Shown: positions 44,611 to 53,602 of the stretch, in pieces | Layout: every line of letters begins with the position of its first letter | Numbering within the stretch: position 1 is the first letter of the stretch | NCBI RefSeq assembly: GCF_000308535.1 | Contig: NZ_BAFW01000037.1 | Location: forward strand, 1 to 55,265 | Reading direction: 5' to 3' | Length of the DNA: 55,265 nt | From: Nocardia cerradoensis NBRC 101014 | GTDB lineage: Bacteria > Actinomycetota > Actinomycetes > Mycobacteriales > Mycobacteriaceae | The notes under the pieces: model-generated | Seen by the model: the letters and a program-made list of their open reading frames with translations, nothing else | Databases searched by the model: none | Told to the model about the DNA's origin: nothing | Program-made: the position numbers and the translations under genes

Positions 44611-45777
44611 GTGGAGACAACGCAGGGCGCGAACGAGGGCGCGCAGCCCGGCGACGACAGTCGCACGTCGCACCGCACGCGTGTCGGTGTGGTTCGTGAG
44701 ACCAATGCCGATGAACGACGCGTCGCGTTGGTGCCGAAGATCATCCCGAGCCTGGTGAAGCAGGGTGTACAGGTCGTCGTCGAAGCCGGCGCGGGTGTCG
44801 GGGCATTGATTCCGGACGAAGCCTACGAGGCCGCGGGTGCGACGATCGGTGATCCGTGGCAGGCCGAGGTCGTGGTGAAGGTGGCCCCGCCCAACGATGC
44901 CGAGATTGCCAAGCTGTCGCGGGACCAGACGCTGATCGGATTCCTGGCTCCGCGCAACGCGGACAACAAGATCGGCGCGCTGCAGGATGCGGGCGTGCGC
45001 GCGTTCGCGGTGGAGGCGATTCCGCGGATCTCGCGCGCGCAGGTGATGGATGCCCTGTCCTCGCAGGCCAATGTCGCGGGATACAAGGCGGTGTTGCTGG
45101 CGGCGTCGGAGTCGACGCGGTTCTTCCCGATGCTGACCACCGCGGCGGGCACGGTGAAGCCGGCGACGGTGCTGGTGCTGGGTGTGGGTGTGGCGGGTCT
45201 GCAGGCCCTGGCCACCGCCAAGCGCCTCGGTGCCCGTACCACCGGTTACGACGTGCGGCCGGAGGTGGCCGATCAGGTGCGGTCGGTGGGTGCGCAGTGG
45301 CTGGATCTGGGTATCGACGCGGCCGGTGAGGGTGGTTACGCCCGCGAGCTGACCGATGACGAGAAGGCCCAGCAGCAGCAGGCTTTGGAGGATGCGATCA
45401 AGGGCTTCGACGTGGTGGTGACCACCGCGCTGGTGCCGGGTCGCCCCGCGCCGCGTCTGGTGACCGCCGCCGCGGTGGAGGGTATGAAGCCCGGCAGCGT
45501 GATCGTCGATCTGGCGGGGGAGACCGGTGGTAACTGCGAGTTGACCGAACCCGGTAAGACGGTGGTTCGCCACGATGTCACGATCTGCTCGCCGTTGAAT
45601 CTGCCGGCGACGATGCCCGAGCACGCCTCGGAGCTGTACTCGAAGAATATTGCGGCGCTGCTGGAGCTGATGCTGAAAGACGGCAGGCTCGAGCCCGATT
45701 TCGGTGACCAGGTGATCGCCGATTCCTGTGTGGCCGGTGCGCCGAGCCGTCCCGCCGACTCCGAGGAGCAGGGCTGA
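44611..45777 (+). CDS. pntAA: NAD(P) transhydrogenase alpha subunit, part 1 (dI, NAD-binding)
   Basis: The 388-residue soluble domain I binds NAD(H): GVVRETNADERRVALVP at the start, AGYKAVLLAA, and the nucleotide fold VLVLGVGVAGLQALATAKRLGA. It hydride-couples with domain III of PntB. The enzyme is split in three genes (pntAA-pntAB-pntB) as in other actinobacteria. AAGGAAG is seven bases before the GTG. The pntAB ATG overlaps its stop. Confidence 0.96.
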   Translation: METTQGANEGAQPGDDSRTSHRTRVGVVRETNADERRVALVPKIIPSLVKQGVQVVVEAGAGVGALIPDEAYEAAGATIGDPWQAEVVVKVAPPNDAEIAKLSRDQTLIGFLAPRNADNKIGALQDAGVRAFAVEAIPRISRAQVMDALSSQANVAGYKAVLLAASESTRFFPMLTTAAGTVKPATVLVLGVGVAGLQALATAKRLGARTTGYDVRPEVADQVRSVGAQWLDLGIDAAGEGGYARELTDDEKAQQQQALEDAIKGFDVVVTTALVPGRPAPRLVTAAAVEGMKPGSVIVDLAGETGGNCELTEPGKTVVRHDVTICSPLNLPATMPEHASELYSKNIAALLELMLKDGRLEPDFGDQVIADSCVAGAPSRPADSEEQG

Positions 45778-46094
45778 TGTATACCGAGCTTTTGGCCAAT
45801 ATCGCGATTCTGGTGTTGTCCGGATTCGTGGGTTTCGCGGTGATCTCCAAGGTGCCCAACACCTTGCACACGCCGTTGATGTCGGGCACCAACGCCATTC
45901 ACGGCATCGTGGTTCTGGGTGCGCTGGTCACGTTGGGCAAGGTCGAGCACCCGTCGGTGATCACGCAGATCATTCTGTTCGTCGCGGTGGTGTTCGGAAC
46001 GCTGAACGTGGTCGGTGGTTTCGTGGTGACCGACCGGATGCTGGGGATGTTCAAGGGCAAGAAGCCCGCTGCGGGTGAGAAGGCGGGTAAGTAA
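45777..46094 (+). CDS. pntAB: NAD(P) transhydrogenase alpha subunit, part 2 (membrane)
   Basis: The 105-residue membrane part of domain II has three hydrophobic helices, with FVGFAVISKVPNTLHTPLMSGTNAIHGIVVLGAL as the family signature region, ending in a basic tail (KGKKPAAGEKAGK). The ATG overlaps the pntAA TGA by one base, giving translational coupling. It works with PntAA and PntB to use the proton gradient to make NADPH. Confidence 0.94.
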   Translation: MYTELLANIAILVLSGFVGFAVISKVPNTLHTPLMSGTNAIHGIVVLGALVTLGKVEHPSVITQIILFVAVVFGTLNVVGGFVVTDRMLGMFKGKKPAAGEKAGK

Positions 46095-46097
46095 CCG

Positions 46098-47510
46098 ATG
46101 GACAACTTGGTCAACATCCTTTACATCGTCGCGTTCTCACTGTTCATCTATGGTCTGATGGGCTTGACCGGGCCCAAGACCGCGGTGCGCGGCAACTGGA
46201 TCGCGGCGGTGGGTATGGGCATCGCGGTGATCGCGACGTTCATCTCCATTCGTGACACCTCGAACTGGATCATCATCATCGCGGGCCTGGTTGTCGGTGT
46301 GGCGCTGGGTGTTCCGCCCGCGCGGTTCACCAAGATGACCGCGATGCCGCAGCTGGTCGCCGCGTTCAACGGTGTCGGTGGTGGCACGGTCGCGTTGATC
46401 GCGTGGTCGGAATTCCTCAACAGCGACGGTTTCTCGTCGCTGCACGAACAGCCCACCGTGCACATCGTGATCGGTTCGCTGTTCGCGGCGATCATCGGTT
46501 CGATCTCGTTCTGGGGCTCGCTGATCGCGTTCGGCAAGCTGCAGGAGATCCTGCCCGGCCGCCCGATCGGTCTCGGGAAACTGCAGCAGCCGGTCAATCT
46601 GCTGCTGGCCCTGGGTGCGATCGCTTCGGCCGTGGTGATCGGTATCGGCGCCACGAAGGACGGTGCGCCGTGGTGGTGGATGGTGCTGCTGCTGGTGCTG
46701 GCCGCGGTGCTGGGTTTGATGGTCGTGCTGCCGATCGGTGGCGCGGACATGCCCGTGGTCATCTCGCTGCTCAACGCACTCACCGGTCTGTCGGCCGCGG
46801 CCGCCGGTCTGGCGTTGAACAACACCGCGATGATCGTGGCCGGCATGATCGTCGGCGCGTCCGGCACCATCCTGACCAACCTGATGGCCAAGGCCATGAA
46901 CCGTTCCATCCCCGCGATCGTGGCGGGTGGTTTCGGTGGTGGCGGCGGTGCCGCGGCCTCCGGCGATGGTGAGCAGAAGCAGGCCAAGGCCACAAGTGCC
47001 GCCGATGCCGCGATCCAGATGGCCTACGCCAACCAGGTGATCGTGGTGCCCGGCTACGGTATGGCCGTCGCGCAGGCTCAGCACGCGGTCAAGGAGATGG
47101 CGTCGCTGCTCGAGGCCAAGGGTGTCGAGGTCAAATACGCCATCCATCCGGTCGCGGGCCGGATGCCCGGGCATATGAACGTGCTGCTGGCCGAGGCCGA
47201 GGTCTCCTACGACGCGCTCAAGGAAATGGACGACATCAACGGCGAATTCTCGCGCACCGATGTGGCTTTGGTGATCGGCGCCAACGACGTCACCAACCCC
47301 GCCGCGCGTGAGGACTCCTCGAGCCCGATCTACGGCATGCCGGTGCTCAACGTCGACCAGGCCAAGAGCGTGATCGTGCTGAAGCGGTCGATGAACTCCG
47401 GGTTCGCCGGCATCGACAACCCGCTGTTCTACGCCGACCACACCTCCATGCTGTTCGGCGACGCCAAGAAATCCGTCGGCGCCGTCACCGAAGAACTCAA
47501 GGCGCTGTAA
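46098..47510 (+). CDS. pntB: NAD(P) transhydrogenase beta subunit
   Basis: The 470-residue protein has about eight or nine hydrophobic helices (domain II) followed by domain III, which binds NADP(H): VVPGYGMAVAQAQHAVKEMA, and YAIHPVAGRMPGHMNVLLAEA, VALVIGANDVTNPAARED, MNSGFAGIDNPLF. It completes the transhydrogenase that transfers hydride from NADH to NADP+ driven by protons. A Gly/Ala-rich linker (GGGGGAAASGDG) joins the domains. Three bases separate it from pntAB. Confidence 0.96.
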   Translation: MDNLVNILYIVAFSLFIYGLMGLTGPKTAVRGNWIAAVGMGIAVIATFISIRDTSNWIIIIAGLVVGVALGVPPARFTKMTAMPQLVAAFNGVGGGTVALIAWSEFLNSDGFSSLHEQPTVHIVIGSLFAAIIGSISFWGSLIAFGKLQEILPGRPIGLGKLQQPVNLLLALGAIASAVVIGIGATKDGAPWWWMVLLLVLAAVLGLMVVLPIGGADMPVVISLLNALTGLSAAAAGLALNNTAMIVAGMIVGASGTILTNLMAKAMNRSIPAIVAGGFGGGGGAAASGDGEQKQAKATSAADAAIQMAYANQVIVVPGYGMAVAQAQHAVKEMASLLEAKGVEVKYAIHPVAGRMPGHMNVLLAEAEVSYDALKEMDDINGEFSRTDVALVIGANDVTNPAAREDSSSPIYGMPVLNVDQAKSVIVLKRSMNSGFAGIDNPLFYADHTSMLFGDAKKSVGAVTEELKAL

Positions 47511-47528
47511 CGAGCGTAGGTTCGACCC

Positions 47529-47562
47529 GAAACGGCCCGCAGTTTCCGCTGCGGGCCGTTTC
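47529..47562 (+). terminator. Hairpin terminator of the pnt operon
   Basis: GAAACGGCCCGCAG pairs exactly with CTGCGGGCCGTTTC around TTTCCG (14-bp stem), 18 bases after the pntB stop. Confidence 0.85.
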
Positions 47563-47690
47563 CGGTTCCCGGCGGTAAGCGTGCGTGCTCGCGCTACGTG
47601 TGCGCACGGACCTCCCAGCCGCGGGTGACGGACTAGAGTGGCCCGCAGGGCCGGGTGGTACCGAGAGCACGGCAGCCGGAAGGGGTCGAG

Positions 47691-48008
47691 ATGACGGTTC
47701 GGGAGCGGTTCGATCTGCCTGCGGTGGGCGATGATTCGGCGATCTACGGCACGCCGTATCAGACGCCCGAAGGTGCCACGGTCATCCCGGTGACGCGCCC
47801 GGGCGGAAAGTTCCGGCGCGCCCGGCCGCTGGGTGTCTTCGTCATCGAGGACGGCAACACCGGCTGGCACGCCGTCACCGACGACACCGCCATCGCGTTG
47901 CTGGGCATCTTCGTCGGCTTGGTGGCGACGACGCTGTCCCTGATCGCGGTGGTGCGGAATCCGCCGTGGCCGGACGTCACCATCCGGATCGACCGCAAGG
48001 AGCGCTGA
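47691..48008 (+). CDS. Small single-pass membrane protein, hypothetical
   Basis: The 105-residue protein has an N-terminal cytoplasmic part (DLPAVGDDSAIYGTPYQTPEGATVIPVTRPGGKFRRARPLGVF), a membrane helix (TAIALLGIFVGLVATTLSLIAVV, about 69-91) and a short tail (WPDVTIRIDRKER). GTPYQTPEGATVIPV is loosely like GerW/YtfJ-type proteins, but too little remains to assign it. AAGGGG precedes the ATG. The frame is open to 47655 but the sequence before 47691 lacks coding character. Confidence 0.72.
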   Translation: MTVRERFDLPAVGDDSAIYGTPYQTPEGATVIPVTRPGGKFRRARPLGVFVIEDGNTGWHAVTDDTAIALLGIFVGLVATTLSLIAVVRNPPWPDVTIRIDRKER

Positions 48009-48014
48009 CGAGAA

Positions 48015-48521
48015 TCATCGCCGCCAGGCGTCGGTGCGCTCGGCATTGTCGAGAAACGCGTCGACCATGCGGTGGTTGAGCGCGGCGAGCTGACGCAGAT
48101 CCTCGGTCGACCATTGCGCCAGCGCGTCGCGCATGTGGCGGCGGCTCACCGCGCGGATCGCGTCCACGGTGGCCCGGCCCTCGTCGGTGATGCGCACCCG
48201 CTGCGCCCGGCGGTCCTCCGGATCGGTCACCCGGTCGACGTAACCGGCCCGTTCCAGGCGCTGGATCTGGCGCGTGACATGCGGCGCCTCCACATCCAGG
48301 CAGGCCGCGAGCTCACCCATGCGCATGGGCTCCGCGGCGTCGGCGAGCATCCGCAACAGCGGCACGTTGGCGCGATCGAGATTCACCCCGGCCGCGGCCA
48401 CGGTGCGATCGTGTCGTCTGGCCCGGGTGAGCAGGTGTGCGATCCGGGTCAGGGCGCGCTCGAGTTCCACGATGTAGTCGGCGTCGACCACCGATTCGGG
48501 ACTTCCTTCGGAACGCGGCAC
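48015..48521 (-). CDS. MarR family transcriptional regulator
   Basis: The 168-residue winged-helix protein has MRMGELAACLDVEAPHVTRQIQRLERAGYVDRVTDPEDRRAQRV, the full MarR DNA-recognition helix and wing (DRRA). It starts at GTG 48521, six bases after TAGGAT on the minus strand. It is divergent from an MFS transporter with an inverted repeat in the gap, so it probably represses that transporter. Confidence 0.93.
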   Translation of the reverse strand: MPRSEGSPESVVDADYIVELERALTRIAHLLTRARRHDRTVAAAGVNLDRANVPLLRMLADAAEPMRMGELAACLDVEAPHVTRQIQRLERAGYVDRVTDPEDRRAQRVRITDEGRATVDAIRAVSRRHMRDALAQWSTEDLRQLAALNHRMVDAFLDNAERTDAWRR

Positions 48522-48540
48522 AGGGTTATCCTACTACCCA

Positions 48541-48561
48541 ACTTACTTAAGTTAGGTAAGT
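48541..48561. promoter_or_regulatory. MarR operator candidate
   Basis: ACTTAC and GTAAGT (6-bp arms, nine-base spacer) enclose an ACTTAAGT palindrome, in the 59-base gap between marR and the MFS gene. Confidence 0.55.
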
Positions 48562-48580
48562 ATAAAGATAGGGAACTCAG

Positions 48581-50017
48581 ATGACGTCGACCGTCACCGG
48601 CCGATCCACCGGAACCGATTCCGAAACCGGTGCGCCGGCGCACCTGGTCTTGACGCTGCTGGCACTGTGCGCGGCCGGACTCGTGGTCTCACTGCAGCAG
48701 ACCGTGGTCATTCCGTTGCTGCCCAGGCTGATCGGGCAACTGCACACCGACGTCGCGGGTGTCACGTGGTTGTTCACCGCCGCGCTGCTCACCGGAGCCG
48801 TTGCCACCCCGCTGCTTTCGCGCTTCGGCGACATGTACGGCAAGAAGCGCATGGTGATGTTCTGCATGGGACTGCTGATCATCGGTTCGGTGGTCTGCGC
48901 GGTGGCGAGTTCGTTGGGTGTCTACATCGTCGGCCGGGCGCTGCAGGGCACCTCGTCGGCGCTGATTCCGCTGGGGATCGGCATCATTCGCGACACCTTC
49001 CCGCGTGAACGGCTCACCACCGCGATCGGCGTCATCAGCGGCACCATGGGTGTCGGCGGCACCATCGGCATGCTGGTGACCGGTGTCATCGCGGACAAGA
49101 CCACCGATCCGCATCCGGTGTTCTGGATGACGGCGGTGCTGGCCGTGCTCGCCACCGTGCTCGTCGGCGTGAGCGCCAAGGATGTGGGGCAGCGCCACGG
49201 CGGGCAGCCGGATTATCTGGGCGCGGTCCTGCTCGCCGGTCTGTTGGTGTGCCTGCTGCTGGCCATCAGCGAGGGGCCGCGCTGGGGCTGGGGCGAGACG
49301 AGCGTGATCGGCCTGTTCGCCGCGGCCGCCGTGCTGGCCGTGGTGTGGGTGCTGGTGGAGCGCAAGGTCGCGCAGCCGCTGGTGCGCCTGCCGCTGCTGG
49401 TCGGCCCCCGCTCGCTGTCGGCCAATATGGCCTCGGCGCTGCTGGGCTTCGCGATGTTCGGCTCCTTCACCCTGATCTCGAACTTCGTGCAGACCCCCGC
49501 CGACAAGGTCGGTTACGGTCTGTCCGGGTCGGTCCTGGCCGTGGGTCTCTACGGCATTCCCAGCTCGGTGCTGATGACCTTCTTCTCCTTCCGCACCGGG
49601 CGCATCGTGGCGCGCATCGGTCCCGCCTTCACCCTGGCCATCGGCGCGGCCTTCGCCGGCGCGGCGACCGGATGGCTGGCGCTGTCCAACGCGCACGGCT
49701 ACGACATGGTCATCTCGAATACGCTGCAGGGCATCGGCTTCGGTATCGGCTATGCCGCACTGGGAACCCTTGCCGTCCAGCATGTTCCGATGAGCGAGAG
49801 CGGAATCGCCAGTGGGATCAACTCACTGGTGCGCACCGCCGGCGGCAGTATCGCCGGCGCCATCACCGCCTCGATCCTGAGCGCTCTCACCATCGGTCAC
49901 ACGGGCGTGCCATCGCTGCACGCCTACGTGGTCAGCTTCGCGGTGCTGAGTGTCGGGGCGTGGCTGGCCGCGGCCGTGGCACTCGGCAACGGCCTGCGGC
50001 ACAAGTACGAACGGTAG
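48581..50017 (+). CDS. MFS exporter, DHA2 family
   Basis: The 478-residue protein has an N-terminal segment of about 25 polar residues, then about 14 helices. MFS motif A is PLLSRFGDMYGKKRMVMFCM; GRALQGTSSALIPLGIG and MGVGGTIGMLVTGVI are typical of multidrug antiporters. The ATG at 48581 follows AGGGA. It probably belongs with the divergent MarR regulator as a drug-inducible efflux unit. Confidence 0.93.
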   Translation: MTSTVTGRSTGTDSETGAPAHLVLTLLALCAAGLVVSLQQTVVIPLLPRLIGQLHTDVAGVTWLFTAALLTGAVATPLLSRFGDMYGKKRMVMFCMGLLIIGSVVCAVASSLGVYIVGRALQGTSSALIPLGIGIIRDTFPRERLTTAIGVISGTMGVGGTIGMLVTGVIADKTTDPHPVFWMTAVLAVLATVLVGVSAKDVGQRHGGQPDYLGAVLLAGLLVCLLLAISEGPRWGWGETSVIGLFAAAAVLAVVWVLVERKVAQPLVRLPLLVGPRSLSANMASALLGFAMFGSFTLISNFVQTPADKVGYGLSGSVLAVGLYGIPSSVLMTFFSFRTGRIVARIGPAFTLAIGAAFAGAATGWLALSNAHGYDMVISNTLQGIGFGIGYAALGTLAVQHVPMSESGIASGINSLVRTAGGSIAGAITASILSALTIGHTGVPSLHAYVVSFAVLSVGAWLAAAVALGNGLRHKYER

Positions 50018-50020
50018 TGG

Positions 50021-50809
50021 TCAGGCGACTTTCAATGTCCCGCCGTCGATGATGTAATCGGCGCCGACGATGTTGCCGGCTCGCGCGGAGACGAGGAAGG
50101 CGACCAGCGCGGCCACCTCCTCGGGCTCCGAGATCCGCCCCGAGGCGATGCCGAAACTCTCGCCGATGGTCGCGAGCAGGTCGTCGTGCGAGATGCCCTG
50201 CGCCGCAGCGAGCTTCCCGCCGAATCGGTTCGGATCCCGCCACAGCGGAGTGCCCACGACACCGGGGGATACGGTGTTGACGCGCACGCCGCGCGGGGCC
50301 AATTCCTCACTGAGGCGTTTGCTCAGCGAGGTGAGCGCGGCCTTGGCCTCGCTGTAGCCGATCGGCCCGGCGGCGGGCAGCCGCGAGTTGATCGAGGAGA
50401 TGTTCACGATCGCGCCGCGGCGTTCCAGCAGGCTGGGCAGCGCCGCGCGCGTGGTCCAGATGGCGCTGAACAGATTGAGGTCGAACAGGGTTCGCCACTG
50501 TTCGTCGGTGATGTCGGTGAATGCGCCCAGCCCCAGCCGATCCGCGTCACCGCCACCGACATTGTTGACCAGGATGTCGATGCCGCCGAGTTCGCGCAGC
50601 GCCGAATCGATCAGGGTGGTGGCGCCCTCGGAGGTGCCGAGGTCGACGGAATACGCTGCGACACTGGACTTTTCCAGTTCCGGTGTGACGGTGCGCGCGG
50701 CGCCGACCACCAGTGCTCCCTCGGCGGTCAGCGCCTCGGCGATCGCCAGTCCGATGCCGCGGCTCGCGCCGGTGACGACGGCGGTCTTGCCGGTGAGTTC
50801 GAGGTCCAT
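50021..50809 (-). CDS. SDR oxidoreductase in a TetR-controlled pair
   Basis: The 262-residue SDR has TGASRGIG (cofactor loop, residues 13-20), ILVNNVGGG, the catalytic Ser region VNISSINSRL, and YSEAKAALTSL (Tyr-Lys pair). The substrate is unknown. The start has AAAGGGAAG upstream. The 70-base gap above it contains a 16-bp operator shared with the upstream TetR gene, so it may be induced by the compound it reduces. Confidence 0.92.
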   Translation of the reverse strand: MDLELTGKTAVVTGASRGIGLAIAEALTAEGALVVGAARTVTPELEKSSVAAYSVDLGTSEGATTLIDSALRELGGIDILVNNVGGGDADRLGLGAFTDITDEQWRTLFDLNLFSAIWTTRAALPSLLERRGAIVNISSINSRLPAAGPIGYSEAKAALTSLSKRLSEELAPRGVRVNTVSPGVVGTPLWRDPNRFGGKLAAAQGISHDDLLATIGESFGIASGRISEPEEVAALVAFLVSARAGNIVGADYIIDGGTLKVA

Positions 50810-50822
50810 GAGCTTCCCTTTC

Positions 50823-50838
50823 TTGAACTTCAGGTCAA
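50823..50838. promoter_or_regulatory. TetR operator copy A (TTGAACTTCAGGTCAA)
   Basis: A 16-bp near-palindrome 13 bases before the SDR start. It matches copy B (51475-51490) at 13 of 16 positions; arms TTGaaCT/AGgtCAA. Confidence 0.6.
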
Positions 50839-50879
50839 AAATTGAGGTGTGAAAAAGGGCCGCGGTGGCGGCCCGGATA

Positions 50880-51455
50880 TCAGAGGGTGGTCAGTGCGGT
50901 GTCGATGATGCGGTGCAGGGTCTGCGCATCGCTGGTCTTCGCCATGACGCGCAGTCCCACGATGGTGTTCATCAGGAATTCGGCGGCGGCCCGCGGATCG
51001 ACGTCCTGTGCCACGTCACCGTCGCGCCGCCCCCGATCGATCCGATCGGACAGTGCGGTCATGGTGTTCTCCTGCATGGTCCGGACCGCCTTCGTGATCT
51101 CGGGATCCTGTGCGGAGAATTCGGTCGCGGTGTTCACCGCCAGGCAGCCGCGCCGAACAGGCTGTGCCACATCGGAATCCACCAGAAACCGGATGAAGGC
51201 GCCGATGCACTGCTGTGCGGTCCCCGGCCGCGCCATGAACTCCCCGACCACTTCCGAGCCTATCCGGTCGTAGCGCTCCAGCACCCGTTCGAACAGCTCC
51301 CGCTTGCTGCCGAACGTGTTGTACAAACTCCCCTTCCCGATCCCGGTAGCCTCGGCCAGCTGCGCCGGTGAGGTATTCGCATACCCATGGGTCCAGAACG
51401 CATCCAGAGCCCGATCCACCACGGTCTCGGTCTCGAAGTTACGCGGCCTGCCCAT
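50880..51455 (-). CDS. TetR/AcrR family regulator
   Basis: The 191-residue protein has helix-turn-helix GYANTSPAQLAEATGIGKGSLYNTFGSKRELFERVL near residues 21-55. It starts at ATG 51455, six bases after TAGGGT (51462-51467, minus strand), a leaderless layout. An operator copy lies just upstream of it and another upstream of the SDR, so it probably represses itself and the SDR. The ligand is unknown. Confidence 0.93.
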   Translation of the reverse strand: MGRPRNFETETVVDRALDAFWTHGYANTSPAQLAEATGIGKGSLYNTFGSKRELFERVLERYDRIGSEVVGEFMARPGTAQQCIGAFIRFLVDSDVAQPVRRGCLAVNTATEFSAQDPEITKAVRTMQENTMTALSDRIDRGRRDGDVAQDVDPRAAAEFLMNTIVGLRVMAKTSDAQTLHRIIDTALTTL

Positions 51456-51474
51456 GTCTCAACCCTACGAGTTT

Positions 51475-51490
51475 TTGTCCTTGAGGTCAA
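51475..51490. promoter_or_regulatory. TetR operator copy B (TTGTCCTTGAGGTCAA)
   Basis: It lies 20 bases upstream of the TetR start codon, overlapping the expected -35 region. It is nearly palindromic: TTGwCCT/AGGwCAA. Confidence 0.6.
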
Positions 51491-51649
51491 CAATGGGTTC
51501 GTCGACGGGTGAGCTCTCGGACGGTGCCCGTGTGTGACAGTTGTTGGCTGCGTTAATATCTCGTCATCAGGTTGCGGCCCGACGGGCTTCTGTGAGCAAC
51601 GGATACGCCCCCAACCGCGCGAGGATTCGTGCTGCTTGGGGGTGTTGTC

Positions 51650-53524
51650 GTGTCATATCGGGTGTACCGGTCGACGGCAGAAGAGGTGTTGCATCTGTCG
51701 GTGGAACAGCAGCTGTCGGCGATAGTCTCCGAGCATCTGGGCCGGACGAAACGTAAAGTGCCGACCGCCGAGCAACGCTCCTGGGACGTGAGCCTGCCGT
51801 GGATAGCCGGGGATCTGGTCGCCACCGGGCTGGAACACGTCGAGATGCTGATCGAATATCGACTGCCCGAGACAAGCCGCCGGGCCGATGTGATTTTGAG
51901 TGGTATCCACCCGCAAACCGGAGACGACCACTATGTCGTCGTCGAACTGAAGCAGTGGGGCCGAGCGGAGCTCATCTGGAACAGCGACCGAATCGTGCGA
52001 GTACAGGGATTGCCGGGCGAGCATCTTCACCCCATCGATCAGGTGCGTGGCTATTGCCGATATCTGACCCGCTTCGTCGAGACTCTCCATGATCGGCCGA
52101 ATGCGGTCCGTGGAGTTGCCTACTTGCACAATGCAACCGAGAATTCGGTGAGCGCGCTGCGAGCTCTGCCGCCGGACGAGACGGGCCGCATGTTCACCGG
52201 CGAGCAACGCGAAGAATTTCTGACCTTCCTCAAGAGCCAATTCGCCCCGGAATCGGGCACCGGAGCAGCGAACCGGCTGCTCGAGAGCCCTATTCGAGCG
52301 AAGCCGAACCTGTTCGGGTTCACCGGTGCGGAGCTACGGTCGGCGACCGAATACTCGCTACTCGACCACCAGAAACTGGCGTACGAAACGGTGATGAGCC
52401 GAGTGCGGTTGGCTCGGCAGACGGACCAGAAGAGTGTCGTGGTCGTTACAGGAGGACCGGGCAGTGGCAAGAGCCTGATCGCGGTCTCGCTGCTCGCGGA
52501 GTTGCACCGCGAGGGCTACCGCGTACGGCACGCGACCGGATCTCTGGCCTTCACCGAATCGCTACGAAAGTTCCCGGGCAAGGGCTCCAGAGAGCTTCAG
52601 GACTTGTTCAAGTACTTCCGGAACTTCTCCGACTGCGAAAAGAACGAGCTCGACGTCCTCATCTGCGATGAGGCCCATCGAATTCGAGAGGTGTCCACGA
52701 ATCGGTTCACACCGCGCGCCCAGCGCACCAACCGTCCACAGGTGGATGAGTTGATGGCTGCGGCGAGGGTCCCGGTCTTTCTTCTCGATGAACATCAGGT
52801 GGTCAGGCCGGACGAGGTGGGGACGGTTCACGCGATCCGAGATCACGCGGCTCGCGCCGGCTACGTGGTACACCAGATCGAATTGGACGGGCAGTACCGG
52901 TGTGGCGGCAGCGCCGAATACGACGAATGGGTGCGCCGTCTGCTGGGGTTGCGTATCGGCGGTCCTACACCGTGGACGGGAGACTCCGCCGCGTTCGACG
53001 TCCGTATTGCGGAGACGCCGCAGGAAATGGAAACGTTCCTCCGAGACAAGAACGCCGACGGATGGACCGCGCGAATCGCCGCCGGATATTGCTGGCCTTG
53101 GAGCTCTCCGAAGAAGGATGGGACTCTCGTCGACGACGTGGTCATCGGCGAATGGGCCAAGCCGTGGAACCTTCGAGGAGAACGGGCCGTCGGGGGCGCT
53201 CCGCCGAGTTCACTGTGGGCAACCGACCCGCGCGGATTCGAGCAGGTCGGCTGCGTCTACACCGCCCAGGGGTTCGAATATGACTGGTCGGGTGTCATCA
53301 TCGGTCCCGACCTCGTCATTCGCGACGGGCACTTGGCGACGGTTCGCGACGCTACGAAGGACAAGGCGCTCAAGGGCACGAAAACCAAACCTGTAGGTGA
53401 CGAAACCTTCGACACATTGGTGCGAAATATCTACAAGGTGCTCCTCACCCGCGGGATGCGAGGAGTCGTCATACATTCTGTCGATCCGGACACACAAGCC
53501 TTTCTGAAGAGCCTTGTCGACTGA
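51650..53524 (+). CDS. DUF2075 (COG3410-like) nuclease-helicase fusion protein
   Basis: The 624-residue protein has an N-terminal part with a PD-(D/E)XK-like pattern (Asp80 in SRRADVILSG, then Glu99/Lys101 in YVVVELKQW) and a C-terminal SF1-type ATPase: Walker A GGPGSGKS at 268-275, Walker B DEAH at 340-343, and late motifs VYTAQGFEYDW and YKVLLTRGMRG. It would cut or process nucleic acid in an ATP-dependent way. GTG 51650 has GGGGG seven bases upstream; GTG 51629 is also in frame. The gene is visibly poorer in G/C third positions than its neighbours and stands alone between TetR and MFS genes, consistent with recent acquisition. A defence role is inferred, not shown. Confidence 0.88.
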   Translation: MSYRVYRSTAEEVLHLSVEQQLSAIVSEHLGRTKRKVPTAEQRSWDVSLPWIAGDLVATGLEHVEMLIEYRLPETSRRADVILSGIHPQTGDDHYVVVELKQWGRAELIWNSDRIVRVQGLPGEHLHPIDQVRGYCRYLTRFVETLHDRPNAVRGVAYLHNATENSVSALRALPPDETGRMFTGEQREEFLTFLKSQFAPESGTGAANRLLESPIRAKPNLFGFTGAELRSATEYSLLDHQKLAYETVMSRVRLARQTDQKSVVVVTGGPGSGKSLIAVSLLAELHREGYRVRHATGSLAFTESLRKFPGKGSRELQDLFKYFRNFSDCEKNELDVLICDEAHRIREVSTNRFTPRAQRTNRPQVDELMAAARVPVFLLDEHQVVRPDEVGTVHAIRDHAARAGYVVHQIELDGQYRCGGSAEYDEWVRRLLGLRIGGPTPWTGDSAAFDVRIAETPQEMETFLRDKNADGWTARIAAGYCWPWSSPKKDGTLVDDVVIGEWAKPWNLRGERAVGGAPPSSLWATDPRGFEQVGCVYTAQGFEYDWSGVIIGPDLVIRDGHLATVRDATKDKALKGTKTKPVGDETFDTLVRNIYKVLLTRGMRGVVIHSVDPDTQAFLKSLVD

Positions 53525-53602
53525 ACTGCGACCGCGAGAGGGACGCGTGTTCCTGGTGGCTGCACCCGATGGCACGGTTGGCCGTTCGTGGTGATTGCTC
53601 GT

